Below, in pieces: positions 16,337-25,692 of a stretch of 43,972 bases of DNA (position 1 is the first letter of the stretch; every line of letters starts with the position of its first letter). The stretch spans positions 1 to 43,972 of the forward strand of contig NZ_CAJJIC010000006.1 in NCBI RefSeq assembly GCF_905187505.1, read 5' to 3'. Source of the DNA: an uncultured Mailhella sp. Lineage in GTDB: Bacteria > Desulfobacterota > Desulfovibrionia > Desulfovibrionales > Desulfovibrionaceae. Made by a program: the position numbers and the translations under genes. Below the pieces are notes generated by a model, which was given only the letters and a program-made list of their open reading frames with translations, made no database searches and had not been told where the DNA came from.

Positions 16337-17821
16337 CTAGAACTTGTAGCGGAAGTTCAGCGCAGCGCGCCAGGCGTTGGAGAAGTCGCTGTTGTCGCCG
16401 GCGGCGTTCTTCCACACGCCGCCGTCGAAGTCCTGGAAGGCGTAGCTCAGTTCCAGAACGGTGACGAAGTTCTTGTAGATCTGATAGGAGGTGTCGAAGT
16501 CCACTTCCACCACGTGGTCCTTGGTGGTGAGATAGTTGGCCGGAGACACGGAACCTCCGTAGATGTTGTTGATGATGTTGGGCATGTTGCTGCTGTTGGT
16601 GCCGCGGAAGTAGCTCACCCGCAAATCATGCGACAGGTTGTCGATGAAGCTCATTCTGTTGAGCTGGGCGCTGATGCCCCAGGTGCCGCCGGCGCTGCCG
16701 TTGTCTATGGTGTTGGCGATGTTGAAGCGGCCCTTGAAGTAGGAGCTCGCGCCGGGCTTGAAGCCGCCGGAGAGGTACAGAGGCTGTTCGGAACCGTTGG
16801 TCACCTTGCTGTCGTCGCCGGAAGCGTACCAGGCCTTCAGGGTGGGCACGAACCAGGGCAGACGGTATTCGGCGAGGGCGGCCAGATACCAGCCTTCGCG
16901 TTCCGTGGAGGCGTTGCCGTTGTGCGTGCCGCTGTAATAGAAGTCCATGGCGAGGCGCAGAGGATCAAACAGCGTGAAGTCGCCGCCGAAGCCCGCGAAC
17001 CATACGGTGGAACCGGTGCCGTCGGGCGTGGCCACGAGCGTGCCGTTGTCCCAGGAGAGACGGTTCATGCCGTTGAAGGGCAGCAGGCCGGAAGCGGTGG
17101 GACCGGCGTTCGACACGCGGTCGAAGTTGTCGCCGCCGTGACCGACCATGGCCCAGGGAGTGAAGCGGAAATAGTCGTACTTGAGATCGCCTATGAGACC
17201 GAACAGATCCACGTCGGCGTCGTTGTAGTCGTATTCGCCGTAGGCGTTCTTCAGAGGATCGGACACGGCGCGCATCCAGAAGGCGTTGGCGCTGAAGGTG
17301 TCGGTCACGGGGGCGGAGAGGAACACGCCGGTGGCGGGATCGTCGAGCACGGGGCTGCCGGCCACGTAGTTGGGCAGAAGCACTTCCTGCTGGCCCATGC
17401 GCACATGCACGTTCGTCTGCGGAATCATCCAGTCAAGGTAGGCCTGACGGGTGGTGATGTTGGTGGAGCGGGTGCCCAGAGCGCCGCCGTCGTTCTCCAT
17501 CTTGCCGGCGCCCTTGTAGGGGCCGCCCCAGTTGAAGATGCCGATCTGCGCCTGATAGAACGCCGAGAGCTGTTCGCTCATGACGAAGTCCATGCCCAGA
17601 CGCATACGCTGATACACGTCGAAGTGATGCTGGTTCAGCTCGCGGCCGGTGTTGTGGCGATAGTCCGAAGCGTCCATGAAGGAGTTGTCGCCGTTGAGAT
17701 TGCTGGAGCCGCTGAACGAGAAGTCGTAGGTTCCGCTGATCTTGACGTCGACGGCGGATGCGCCGCTTGTCGCGGCCAGCGTCATGCCTGCCGCCAGCAT
17801 GAGGGTGAGAATCTTTTTCAT
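16337..17821 (-). CDS. Outer-membrane porin (Desulfovibrio-type homotrimeric porin family)
   Basis: 494 aa. Signal peptide MKKILTLMLAAGMTLAATSGASA, then a protein rich in alternating aromatic/polar beta-strands, ending in the outer-membrane C-terminal Phe (LNFRYKF). It resembles the large porins that Desulfovibrio-group genomes carry in several copies and that dominate the outer membrane. They pass small hydrophilic solutes. Start ATG at 17821 follows GGAAGG. Long AT-rich upstream region suggests a strong or regulated promoter. Terminator at 16221-16256. Confidence 0.88.
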   Translation of the reverse strand: MKKILTLMLAAGMTLAATSGASAVDVKISGTYDFSFSGSSNLNGDNSFMDASDYRHNTGRELNQHHFDVYQRMRLGMDFVMSEQLSAFYQAQIGIFNWGGPYKGAGKMENDGGALGTRSTNITTRQAYLDWMIPQTNVHVRMGQQEVLLPNYVAGSPVLDDPATGVFLSAPVTDTFSANAFWMRAVSDPLKNAYGEYDYNDADVDLFGLIGDLKYDYFRFTPWAMVGHGGDNFDRVSNAGPTASGLLPFNGMNRLSWDNGTLVATPDGTGSTVWFAGFGGDFTLFDPLRLAMDFYYSGTHNGNASTEREGWYLAALAEYRLPWFVPTLKAWYASGDDSKVTNGSEQPLYLSGGFKPGASSYFKGRFNIANTIDNGSAGGTWGISAQLNRMSFIDNLSHDLRVSYFRGTNSSNMPNIINNIYGGSVSPANYLTTKDHVVEVDFDTSYQIYKNFVTVLELSYAFQDFDGGVWKNAAGDNSDFSNAWRAALNFRYKF

Positions 17822-18346
17822 GTCATACCTTCCCACTGTTTTGCCTGATTCTTCCGGCATGGATGACATTCCATGCGTCATACAGAAGAAAGAATGCAGG
17901 ATTTTGGCCTTTATGAAAGGCATGGAAAAGGTATAGTTTCTTTTTTATGACAAAAACAATATGAGAATGATTAGAATGTTCAGTTTTTTACACGTTATTA
18001 TACGCTGACGTATGAGATGATTGCTGGCATATTATATGATTGTGTTATTTTGATTATAGAGTAGTTATGGCATTATCGTAGTGTATTATAATAATGGTAT
18101 CCCATGCGGAAAAACTGATGCAGGCATTGCAGCCGCCGGAGGAGCAGAAAGGGCCGGCGCAACGTCGGAGCGGCAGGGGCTCTTTTTGTCTCCTTGCGGC
18201 AAAAAGGAGAAGCGGAGCGCCACGGGACGTCCGGCATGATGCGAAAAGCCGGGAGCGGCTGCCGACCATGCGGAAAAGCGACCGGAGACGGTGAATCGAC
18301 GCGCCGTGTCGAAAAGCGCGCCGGGCATGCCTGCTGCAGGAAAGCG
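17822..18346. other. Long intergenic region with AT-rich core
   Basis: No gene is supported here. Bases about 17930-18110 are far richer in A and T than their surroundings and include a possible minus-strand porin promoter (TTGTTT, 18 bases, TATACC on the minus strand near 17925-17960). Bases 18110-18346 are GC-rich with several imperfect hairpins and repeated ATGCGGAAAA-like words, but no clean terminator. Confidence 0.5.
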
Positions 18347-19279
18347 CTACATGGGTCTGACGCTGTCTGCAAGGTCTTTGAACAGCGCTTCGATGCAGGC
18401 CGCGCTCTGGGGCGGCAGGTGTCTGCGCCGTCTCGTGATGAGTGAATACTGGCGCAGCACTTTTTCTCCGGGCAGGGGATAGATGTCGAGCTCGTCTTGG
18501 CAGTGCCGCACGGTGAAGTCTTCGAGAATGGTCACGCCCATGCCCGCCCGCACGTAGGAGAGAATGACCGCCGAGTTGTTGGCCGTGGCGGCCACGGCCG
18601 GAGAGGCACCGCATTCGAGAAGTTCGTCCGTGACCACATGGCTCAGCGTGCTGGCTGAGGAGAAGGAGACGAAGGGGACTCCGTCAAGTTCGTTCGGGTC
18701 CTTGAGAAATCCCTGTTCGTCCCGGGTGAAAGCCGTGTCGCGGCGGCTGACGAGCACCAGTCTGGACAGAAAGAGCGGACGCGCTTCAATGGTCGGGGGA
18801 AATTCCTTTCCGGCCAGGATGCCGAAGTCTATGGCGGAGCTGTTGACGAGATCCAGCGTGAAGCTCGATTCGCCGCCGGACTGCAGAATGAAGCTCGTGA
18901 GCGGGTACTTCTGATGAAAACGTGCGAGAGGGGCGGCAATGATGTTTGCCGAAACGCTGTGCGTCGTGGAAAGCGAGACTTCCCCCTTGAACTCCTCTCT
19001 GCCGCCGCTGCCCACCTCGCAGCGGATTTCCTTGACGAGGTCGAACATGGTGATGGCCTTTTCCTTCAGAAGACGGCCCTCCGCCGTGAGCTCCAGGCTT
19101 TTGTTGCGCCGGTGGAAAAGCTGCACGCCGAGTTCCGTTTCCAGACACTGCACCAGATAGCTGACGGCGGGCTGCCTGAGACCGAGACTTTCCGCCGCCT
19201 GCGACATGTTGCCGTATTCCGCCACGGCATAGAAGCCGCGGAGCCACTGCAGAAAGTTTCCGCTGAAGGGTTCGATCAT
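18347..19279 (-). CDS. LysR-type transcriptional regulator
   Basis: 310 aa. N-terminal winged helix (FYAVAEYGNMSQAAESLGLRQPAVSYLV) followed by a LysR substrate-binding domain with LSTTHSVSANIIAAPLARF and SYVRAGMGVTILEDF. ATG at 19279 follows GGGGGAAAG. It is divergent from the catabolic operon starting at 19509, which it most likely controls, with the operon's substrate or intermediate as likely inducer. Confidence 0.92.
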   Translation of the reverse strand: MIEPFSGNFLQWLRGFYAVAEYGNMSQAAESLGLRQPAVSYLVQCLETELGVQLFHRRNKSLELTAEGRLLKEKAITMFDLVKEIRCEVGSGGREEFKGEVSLSTTHSVSANIIAAPLARFHQKYPLTSFILQSGGESSFTLDLVNSSAIDFGILAGKEFPPTIEARPLFLSRLVLVSRRDTAFTRDEQGFLKDPNELDGVPFVSFSSASTLSHVVTDELLECGASPAVAATANNSAVILSYVRAGMGVTILEDFTVRHCQDELDIYPLPGEKVLRQYSLITRRRRHLPPQSAACIEALFKDLADSVRPM

Positions 19280-19374
19280 GGCTTTCCCCCGAAAAGACGA
19301 TGTTCCGGCGGCTTGTCGCCGAAAAGGACGGACGGTGCCGCTGCGCATGCGGTATTGAAGTCGTCTATATAGCA

Positions 19375-19406
19375 ATCAATAAATTTTATCAATAATTGTT
19401 TTGACA
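19375..19406. promoter_or_regulatory. Candidate LysR operator and promoter of the 19.5-26.4 kb operon
   Basis: In the 229-bp divergent spacer, ATCAATAA occurs twice (19375-19382 and 19388-19395), 13 bases apart. It is followed by a TTGACA -35 box at 19401-19406 with only a weak -10 (GATAGA). This fits a LysR site just upstream of an activated promoter. Inferred from position. Confidence 0.45.
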
Positions 19407-19508
19407 AAAATTTTTTTAGAATGATAGAAGAAGCTCGACTGCTCCGTAAAGGGCGGTCGCGTTTCCGATGCGACGGCGCACGGCAGAACCTTTAATCCCG
19501 AGGCTCCC

Positions 19509-20309
19509 ATGACCACGCTTATCGCCTGTTCCAGACTGTACAACGCCACGGCCCGTCATGCGGAGGCCTGGCGGATGCTTTTCGAGGAGGTCGGCCGTCT
19601 TGCCGGCGTGAGGCTTGTCGTGCTGGACTGGGCGGCACCGGCGTCTCTCGGCGAGCTGTGGAAAAGGCCTGACATGGGGCTGGTGTTCATGTGCGGACGG
19701 CCGTATGTGCAGGCCGGAGCCCGTCACCGCATCATGGGCGCGCCCCTCGGACCCGAGTCTGGAGAAAAGGCCGTGTATCGGACGCTTCTTCTGGCCCGTG
19801 CGTCCAGCGGCTGGACGAGAGTGGAGGACAGCTTCGGCGGCAGGCTGGGCCGTATGCCCGCCCACTCCCAGTCGGGGTACAACGCCCTGCGCTTTCTGCT
19901 TGCGCCGCATGCGGCGGGACGGAAGCTCTACTCGCAGATCGTGGAGCTTGAGACTCCGGCCGACTGCCTGAAGGCGCTGCGCGAGCATCGCGCGGATGTC
20001 GTTCCCCTGGACAGTTATTTTTACAGCCTGCTTGTTTCCGCCAAACGGGAATGGCAGGAGGAGCTTTGCATCATCGGCCGTTCTCCCCTGACGGCCATGC
20101 CTTTTCTCGCGTCCTCTCCCGAGGCGGACGAGCGCGCCGTCTCTGCGCTTCGCGGGGCGCTTGCGGAGTGGAGCCGTGCCTCCTGCGGCGAGGAGCTCCG
20201 CCGGGAACTGTGCATGCGTGGCTTCTGCCTGCCTTCCCCTTCCGACTATGCGGTCCTTGCGGAGCAGGAAGCCGGGGCTCTGCGCCTCGGCTACCCCTGC
20301 CCCGTCTGA
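19509..20309 (+). CDS. PhnD-like substrate-binding domain protein, no signal peptide
   Basis: 266 aa. It matches the PhnD/SsuA type-2 periplasmic-binding fold (HSQSGYNALRFLL, DVVPLDSYFYSLL), normally the ligand-binding part of a phosphonate-type ABC importer. The usual N-terminal signal peptide is absent: the protein begins MTTLIACSRLYN. No ABC permease or ATPase gene is nearby. It could be a cytoplasmic ligand-binding or enzyme-like derivative, or use another export route. First gene of the operon, 29 bases before the next gene. Confidence 0.72.
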   Translation: MTTLIACSRLYNATARHAEAWRMLFEEVGRLAGVRLVVLDWAAPASLGELWKRPDMGLVFMCGRPYVQAGARHRIMGAPLGPESGEKAVYRTLLLARASSGWTRVEDSFGGRLGRMPAHSQSGYNALRFLLAPHAAGRKLYSQIVELETPADCLKALREHRADVVPLDSYFYSLLVSAKREWQEELCIIGRSPLTAMPFLASSPEADERAVSALRGALAEWSRASCGEELRRELCMRGFCLPSPSDYAVLAEQEAGALRLGYPCPV

Positions 20310-20338
20310 TTTCACCTGAAACTTCTGGAGTCCACACC

Positions 20339-21343
20339 ATGCAGGAAAGCTACCTTACCTATCTCAACGGGCCCGACGTCGACGCTCTGAACATGACCGA
20401 TGCCGAAATTCTTGCGGCCGTGGAGGAGAGCCTCCGCGCTCAGGGGCTCGGACAGACCCGCATCGAGCCGCGGGTGCATCTTGTGCCCGAAGATTCCGCC
20501 AAGGGTCATTTCAACGTGCTGCGCGGCTATATTCAGCCTCTGCACGTGGCGGGCGTGAAAATCGTGGGAGACTATGTGGACAACTACAAGCAGAATCTCC
20601 CGTCGGAAATGGCGATCATGAACCTGTTCGATCCCGAGACCGGCATGGTGAAGGCCGTGCTCGACGCCACGTCCATCACGGACATGCGCACCGGCGCGGT
20701 GACCGCTCTCGGTGCGAAATACATGGCCAGAAAAAATTCCCGCGTGCTCGGTCACATAGGTTCCCGGGGAACCTCCTACTGGAACGTGCGTCTGCTTGAT
20801 TCGCTGTTCGATTTTGAGGAGATACGCGTCCATTCCCGCCGTCCGGAAAGTCGCGAGGCCTTCGGCAGAAGACTTTCCGAAGATCTCGGAAAGCCCGTTC
20901 GCGTGGTGGACGACTGGCAATCCTGCGTGGAGGGCGCGGACATCGTGGTGGAGGCGACAAGGCTGCCCGCCCCCTGTCCCATGCTGAAGACGGAATGGAT
21001 AAAGAAGGGCGCCTTCGTGGTTCCCTACGGCACCATGAGCGCGGTGGAGCTCTCGCTCACCGACATCATGGACAAGATCGTGGTGGACGACTGGGGGCAG
21101 TGCCGCAAGGGGCTTCCCTACGGCTCGCTGCGGCCCCATGTGGAGGCGGACAAGCTCACCGAGGAGAATCTGCACGCCGAGCTCGGGCAGATCGTGGCGG
21201 GCCTTCGTCCCGGCCGTGAAAGCGATGACGAGACCATTCTTTTCTGGCATCGCGGTCTGAGCACCAACGACATCGCCCTCGGCTGGGCCATGCTGGAAAA
21301 GGCCGGCAGACTCGGCCTCGGTCAGAAACTGCGTTACCGCTGA
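20339..21343 (+). CDS. Ornithine cyclodeaminase / mu-crystallin family protein
   Basis: 334 aa, NAD(P)-binding. Family landmarks are Lys74 (AGVKIVG), Arg117 (TDMRTGA) and VDDWGQC. Members reduce cyclic ketimines, deaminate ornithine, or act as amino acid dehydrogenases. The Rossmann turn reads LGHIGSRGTSYWN (137-149) instead of the usual GxGxQA, so cofactor binding may be modified. ATG at 20339 follows CTGGAG. Within this operon it probably handles an amino-acid-derived imine or amine; specificity unknown. Confidence 0.82.
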   Translation: MQESYLTYLNGPDVDALNMTDAEILAAVEESLRAQGLGQTRIEPRVHLVPEDSAKGHFNVLRGYIQPLHVAGVKIVGDYVDNYKQNLPSEMAIMNLFDPETGMVKAVLDATSITDMRTGAVTALGAKYMARKNSRVLGHIGSRGTSYWNVRLLDSLFDFEEIRVHSRRPESREAFGRRLSEDLGKPVRVVDDWQSCVEGADIVVEATRLPAPCPMLKTEWIKKGAFVVPYGTMSAVELSLTDIMDKIVVDDWGQCRKGLPYGSLRPHVEADKLTEENLHAELGQIVAGLRPGRESDDETILFWHRGLSTNDIALGWAMLEKAGRLGLGQKLRYR

Positions 21344-21349
21344 CGGCGG

Positions 21350-21379
21350 GGGCACGGGAGGCGTCTGCCTTCCGTGCCC
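21350..21379 (+). other. Intercistronic hairpin
   Basis: A 13-bp stem with one G-U pair (21350-21362 with 21367-21379) and a GTCT loop lies just after the cyclodeaminase-family stop. No T-run follows, so mRNA processing or stability is more likely than termination. Confidence 0.55.
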
Positions 21380-21413
21380 GGAGTGATTCACCATAATTTA
21401 CGGCGGTACGTTC

Positions 21414-22685
21414 ATGCGCTCCCGTTCCTTCTCCTATGCATGCCTGCTTTTCGCCGCGCTGTGCGGCGCATACTTTCTGGTGTTCTTCCAGCGGCTCAGT
21501 CTCGGGGTCATCATGCCCGAGCTTGCGCAGGAACTTGAGCTTGCGCCTGCCATGACGGGCTGGCTCGGCTCGGCATTCCTGTACGCCTATGCGGCCACGC
21601 AGATTCCCGCGGGTCTCATGGTGGACGGCTGGGGGCCGAGAAGGGCCATGCTGATTCTTTTCGGACTCGGCGGCGTGGGAGGCATTCTTTTCGCTTCCGC
21701 CTCCGGCCTCGGGCAGGCCCTTGCGGGCCGCGCCCTCGTGGGCGTGGGCATGGCCGTCGTGACCACGGCTTCCTTCAAGATCATGAGCCGCTGGTTCTGT
21801 GAAGGCGCGTATGCGAGACTTGTGTCCATATTCATGGCCGTGGGCGGACTCGGCACCTTTTTTGCCGCGGCCCCGCTGGCCTCGCTCAGCGATGCCTTCG
21901 GATGGCGTCCGGTGTTCTGGGCCATCGCAGTCTTTTCCCTGCTCTGGGGCGCGGTGCTCTTTTTCCTCGTGAAGGATGCTCCTTCCGAAAGCCAGCGGCG
22001 GGAACTCGGTCTGCCGGCCCCTGCGCTGATGAACATGGGGCAGGATGAGCCGCAGAAGAGGCTGAGCGCACGCGAGGCCTTCCGCGTGCTGTTTTCCTCG
22101 CGTCAGTACCGGCTCATCGTGCTGTGGTATCTGACGGGAGCCTCCCTGTTCTTTTCCTTTGCCGGACTGTGGGCCGGAGACTACTACCGCAGGGTGCATC
22201 ACCTCTCTTCCGAGTCCGCGGGAGCGCTGCTTTCGCTCGGCGCGCTCAGCCTGGTGGTGGGAACGCCCGCGGGAGCATGGATTTCCGAAAGACTTCATTC
22301 CCGGAAGATCGTGCTCGTGGCGGGGTCCCTTGCCGCGCTCGCAAGTTCCGCGAGCCTCTGTTTCTGTACGGCTCCGTTGCCTCTCTGGGCGCTCTGGCTT
22401 CAGTTCGGCGGCATATGCCTTGCCGGCAATGCCACGGCCTCGGTGCTGTTCACCGCGGTGAGGGAAACGCTGCCGGGGTCGGTGCTCGGACTGTCCACGT
22501 CCATGCTCAGCTTTTCCATTTTTGCCTGCACGGCCTGCCTTCAGGCCGCCGTGGGCGCGGTTCTGGAGCGTCTGCAGATGCTCGGCGTCGATGTCGCCTA
22601 TTCCCGCGCCTTCCTCATCTATTTCGCCTTTTCCCTCATCAGCCTTGTCGCGGCGCTCATGCTGCGCGGGCGCAGCCGGGCCTGA
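21414..22685 (+). CDS. MFS transporter, nitrate/hexuronate-type branch
   Basis: 423-aa inner-membrane protein with about twelve hydrophobic segments. The MFS signature between helices 2 and 3 is present (DGWGPRRAMLI), as are FFQRLSLGVIMPELAQELEL and GWRPVFWAIAVFSLLWG, typical of the branch with organic-anion and sugar-acid carriers. Start ATG at 21414 with a weak ribosome binding site. Located in the operon between the cyclodeaminase-family gene and the lyase, so it probably moves the substrate or product. Confidence 0.85.
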   Translation: MRSRSFSYACLLFAALCGAYFLVFFQRLSLGVIMPELAQELELAPAMTGWLGSAFLYAYAATQIPAGLMVDGWGPRRAMLILFGLGGVGGILFASASGLGQALAGRALVGVGMAVVTTASFKIMSRWFCEGAYARLVSIFMAVGGLGTFFAAAPLASLSDAFGWRPVFWAIAVFSLLWGAVLFFLVKDAPSESQRRELGLPAPALMNMGQDEPQKRLSAREAFRVLFSSRQYRLIVLWYLTGASLFFSFAGLWAGDYYRRVHHLSSESAGALLSLGALSLVVGTPAGAWISERLHSRKIVLVAGSLAALASSASLCFCTAPLPLWALWLQFGGICLAGNATASVLFTAVRETLPGSVLGLSTSMLSFSIFACTACLQAAVGAVLERLQMLGVDVAYSRAFLIYFAFSLISLVAALMLRGRSRA

Positions 22686-22701
22686 GGCCCTCGGAGCAAT
22701 C

Positions 22702-24231
22702 ATGAAGCCAGTCATCCTTCTGAACGGTTCTTCCCTGACGATCGGTCAGATCGTTCTCGTGGCACGCGAGGGCGCATCTGTGGCCATCGCCCCGGAAGCG
22801 GAAGCGCGCATCCGCCGCACCCGCGACATGGTGCTTGCCATGGCGCAGGACAGAACCATGCCGCGCATCTACGGCTTCAACACGGGCGTGGGCATGAACA
22901 AGGACTGGGACATCAGCAGGGAAGGCCTTGCCGCCTTCAACTCCATGCTCATCCGCTCGCACAGCGCCGCCGTCGGCCCCGAGCTCGATGAGCCTGAGGT
23001 TCGGGCGACGCTGCTTGTCCGCCTCAACTGCCTTCTCGCCGACGGAACGGGCGTTTCCTGGGAACTTGTGGAGCGCTACCGGGATTTCCTCAATCTGCGG
23101 CTGCATCCCGTCATTCCGGGGCGCGGTTCCATAGGCGAGGCGGATCTTGTTTCCCTGGCGCACGTGGGCCTCGCCGTCATGGGCGAGGGAGACGTGATGC
23201 TGCGCGGAGAGCGCATGGAAGCCCGCCGGGCGCTCTCCGAGGCAGGTCTTGAACCGCTTGCCCTCGGATGCAAGGAAGGCCTGGCCATCGTGAGCAGCAA
23301 CGCCATGTCCGCAGGGCTCGCGGCGCTTGCTTTCGACGAGTGCGAGCGCCTCATGGACGCCGCTGACCTTCTGTATGCGCTGGCTCTTGAAGGCTACGGC
23401 GGCAACGTGTCGCCGCTGGATGCGGCCTGCTTCAGCCGTCGTCCCGTGCCGGGCCCCACGGAAACCGCCGCCCGGGTGCGTCGATATCTGGAAAACAGCT
23501 TTCTCTGGAAGGGCGGCGTGGCCGCCACCATGCAGGATCCGCTCTGCTTCCGCTCCGCCTGCCATGTGCACGGCGCCGTGCGCGACGCCCTTTCCTATTT
23601 GAAGCCCCAGCTTCTTCTGCACGTCAATGCCACGGACGACAATCCCTGCGTGATCGCTGACGAACGGCGCTTTGCGCACAATTCCAACTTCGAGGTGACT
23701 TCCTGGGTGCTGGGCTTTGAAATGCTGGGGCTTGCGCTCAGCCATCTGGCGCGCAACATCTGCTATCAGGTGATAAAGCTGGATTCTCCCGGCTTCAGCC
23801 GTCTTCCCCGCTTCCTGAGTCCCGACGGCACGAGCGTCATGGCCTACACCACCAATCAGAAGACGTTTTCCGCGCTGGAGGCGGAAATACGTCATTTGTC
23901 CAACCCTGTCAGCGCGGACTACATGGCGCTTTCCGGCGAGGTCGAGGATCATGCGTCCAACGCGCCGCTCGTCGTGCGCAAGACCGCAAAAATCATCGAC
24001 AACCTTCGTTACATGCTGGGCATGGAGGCCTATCACGCGGCGCAGGCCGTGGATCTGCGCCGTTCCGCTCCCCTCGGCACGGCCACGGCAAAGGCCTATG
24101 AGGCCATTCGCGCCGTCATTCCCTTCCTTGATCAGGACCGCGTCATCAGCGCGGACATCAGAACCGGTTATGACCTGATGGCTTCGGGACGCCTCGCGGA
24201 AATTGCCCGCGCTCACGCCCCTGTCGTCTGA
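22702..24231 (+). CDS. Aromatic-amino-acid-lyase-fold enzyme lacking the MIO triad (ergothionase-like)
   Basis: 509 aa, full length for the HAL/PAL family. The active-site Tyr57 sits in YGFNTGVGMNKD; the mid-protein motif NATDDNPCV and the helical core are kept. The Ala-Ser-Gly triad that cyclises to the MIO cofactor is missing: where histidine ammonia-lyase has GSxxASGDLxPLxH, this protein has GSIGEADLVSLAH (142-154), with Glu-Ala and one residue fewer. It therefore should not be a classical ammonia-lyase. Ergothionase is a known MIO-free member that eliminates trimethylamine from ergothioneine, so elimination of an already good amine leaving group is the best hypothesis. ATG at 22702 follows GGAG. 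Confidence 0.82.
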   Translation: MKPVILLNGSSLTIGQIVLVAREGASVAIAPEAEARIRRTRDMVLAMAQDRTMPRIYGFNTGVGMNKDWDISREGLAAFNSMLIRSHSAAVGPELDEPEVRATLLVRLNCLLADGTGVSWELVERYRDFLNLRLHPVIPGRGSIGEADLVSLAHVGLAVMGEGDVMLRGERMEARRALSEAGLEPLALGCKEGLAIVSSNAMSAGLAALAFDECERLMDAADLLYALALEGYGGNVSPLDAACFSRRPVPGPTETAARVRRYLENSFLWKGGVAATMQDPLCFRSACHVHGAVRDALSYLKPQLLLHVNATDDNPCVIADERRFAHNSNFEVTSWVLGFEMLGLALSHLARNICYQVIKLDSPGFSRLPRFLSPDGTSVMAYTTNQKTFSALEAEIRHLSNPVSADYMALSGEVEDHASNAPLVVRKTAKIIDNLRYMLGMEAYHAAQAVDLRRSAPLGTATAKAYEAIRAVIPFLDQDRVISADIRTGYDLMASGRLAEIARAHAPVV

Positions 24232-24263
24232 GACCATGAAATTTCAACACAGGAGAGAGCCTT

Positions 24264-25678
24264 ATGCAGGATGTAGTCGTTAACTGGACCGGTCTCGACT
24301 GGCTGGCCATATTCATGTACCTCAGCATCATGATTCTGGTGGGCTGGTATGTTTCCCGAAAGGTGAAGAACTCCGAAGACTATCTCATGGCGGGCAGAGC
24401 CCTGTCCTATCCCATGGTCGTGGCCACGGTCGCCGCCACATGGTACGGCTCCGGTGCGGTGTTCGGCACCGCGGAACTGGCCTTCAACGCCGGCATAGCC
24501 GCCTTCGTGGTCTGGTGCGTGCCCGCGCATCTCGGCCGCATTCCTCTGGCACTGTGGGTGGCTCCGCGCGTGCGCGGCGTGAAGGAAAACACCATTCCCG
24601 CCCTTCTCGGCAGGCTGTACGCCAGACCCGTGGCCATTCTCGGCGCCATACTCATCGTGTGCTATTCCAGCCGTCTCATGGACATCGTTTCCGTAGGCAT
24701 CATGGGCAATACCGTCACGGGCCTGCCCAACTGGATCATCGGCGCGGTCATCGTGGGCGTGGTCATATGTTATTCCATGTTCGGCGGTCTGTGGTCCGTG
24801 GTCATGACGGACGTTCTGCAGTTCTTCCTCATGACCAGCCTTACGCTTCTTCTGCTGCCCGGCGTGTGGAGCAGCGTCGGCGGATTCGAGGGACTGCGCG
24901 CAGCGCTTCCTGCCGGTCACTTCTCGCCTACGGGCGGACTGCCCGTAAGTCAGCTTCTCGTCTTCTTCCTCCTGGGCTTCCAGGTCTATGCCGACCCCGC
25001 AGCCTATCAGCGTTTCGGCGCCTCCAACAGTGCGAAGACCGCCAAGCGCGCCTATTTGACCTGCCTGCTCATCTGGATGGCCTTCGACACCGTCATGACC
25101 ATGCTCGGCCTCGGCGCAAGAGCCATGTATCCCGAGCTGCAGGGCAGCAAGGCCTTCCTCACCATGGCCATCAACGCCATGCCGCCGTTTTTGACGGGCC
25201 TGTGGATATGCTCCATCCTCGCGGTCATCATGTCCACCATGAGTTCCTTTTCCTCGTCGGCGCCACCACGCTCACCTGCGACCTCATCAAGCCCATGTTC
25301 CGCCCCTGCATGACGGACAAGGAACAGATACGGCTCACGCGCATTTTCATGGTCTGCATAGGTCTGAGCGGCTGCCTTCTGGCCTTCCAGTTCTCCGCCG
25401 TGCTCGACGCCGTCATCTTCCTCGGCGGTCTCTATCTCTCGTCGGCCTTCGTGCCGGTGCTCGGCGGACTGTTCTGGAGATGGCGCTTTACCGTGGCGGG
25501 AGGCTTCCTCAGCATGCTCGGAGGCATGGGCACCACCCTGGTCTGGCAGGCCATGGGCAATCCCTTCGGACTCAAGCCCGTTCTCGTGGCCCTGCCGGTG
25601 TCCTTCCTGCTGTTCCTTCTCGGGAACATGATAGGCAAGCCCATCGACCGCAATGCCGAACCCGTCAATGAATGCTGA
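24264..25678 (+). pseudogene. Sodium/solute symporter (SSS family), frameshifted
   Basis: Two overlapping frames together encode about 470 aa of a sodium:solute symporter: the first from ATG 24264 (after AGGAG) covers helices 1 to about 9, the second covers the rest to 25678. The first frame runs off family at MSTMSSF and stops at 25313; the second picks up at FLVGATTLTCDL. The break is at the four-T run 25248-25251; one extra T would restore STMSSFFLVGATTL, the expected family sequence. There is no canonical slippery heptamer. So it is either a recent disruption or a sequence error. Substrate probably that of the lyase in the same operon. Confidence 0.8.
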
Positions 25679-25692
25679 AAAAGGAGTGTGTC

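Noticed and set aside
16034..17848. 604-aa plus-strand open frame
   Set aside because: Antisense to the porin gene; the porin has a signal peptide and C-terminal Phe.
21156..22715. 519-aa minus-strand open frame
   Set aside because: Antisense to the cyclodeaminase-family and MFS genes; composition is Arg/His/Gly-rich as expected for a shadow.
25240..25260. Programmed -1 frameshift in the symporter
   Set aside because: The bases TTCCTTTTCC do not form an X-XXY-YYZ slippery site, and no stimulating stem was evident. A simple indel is more likely.
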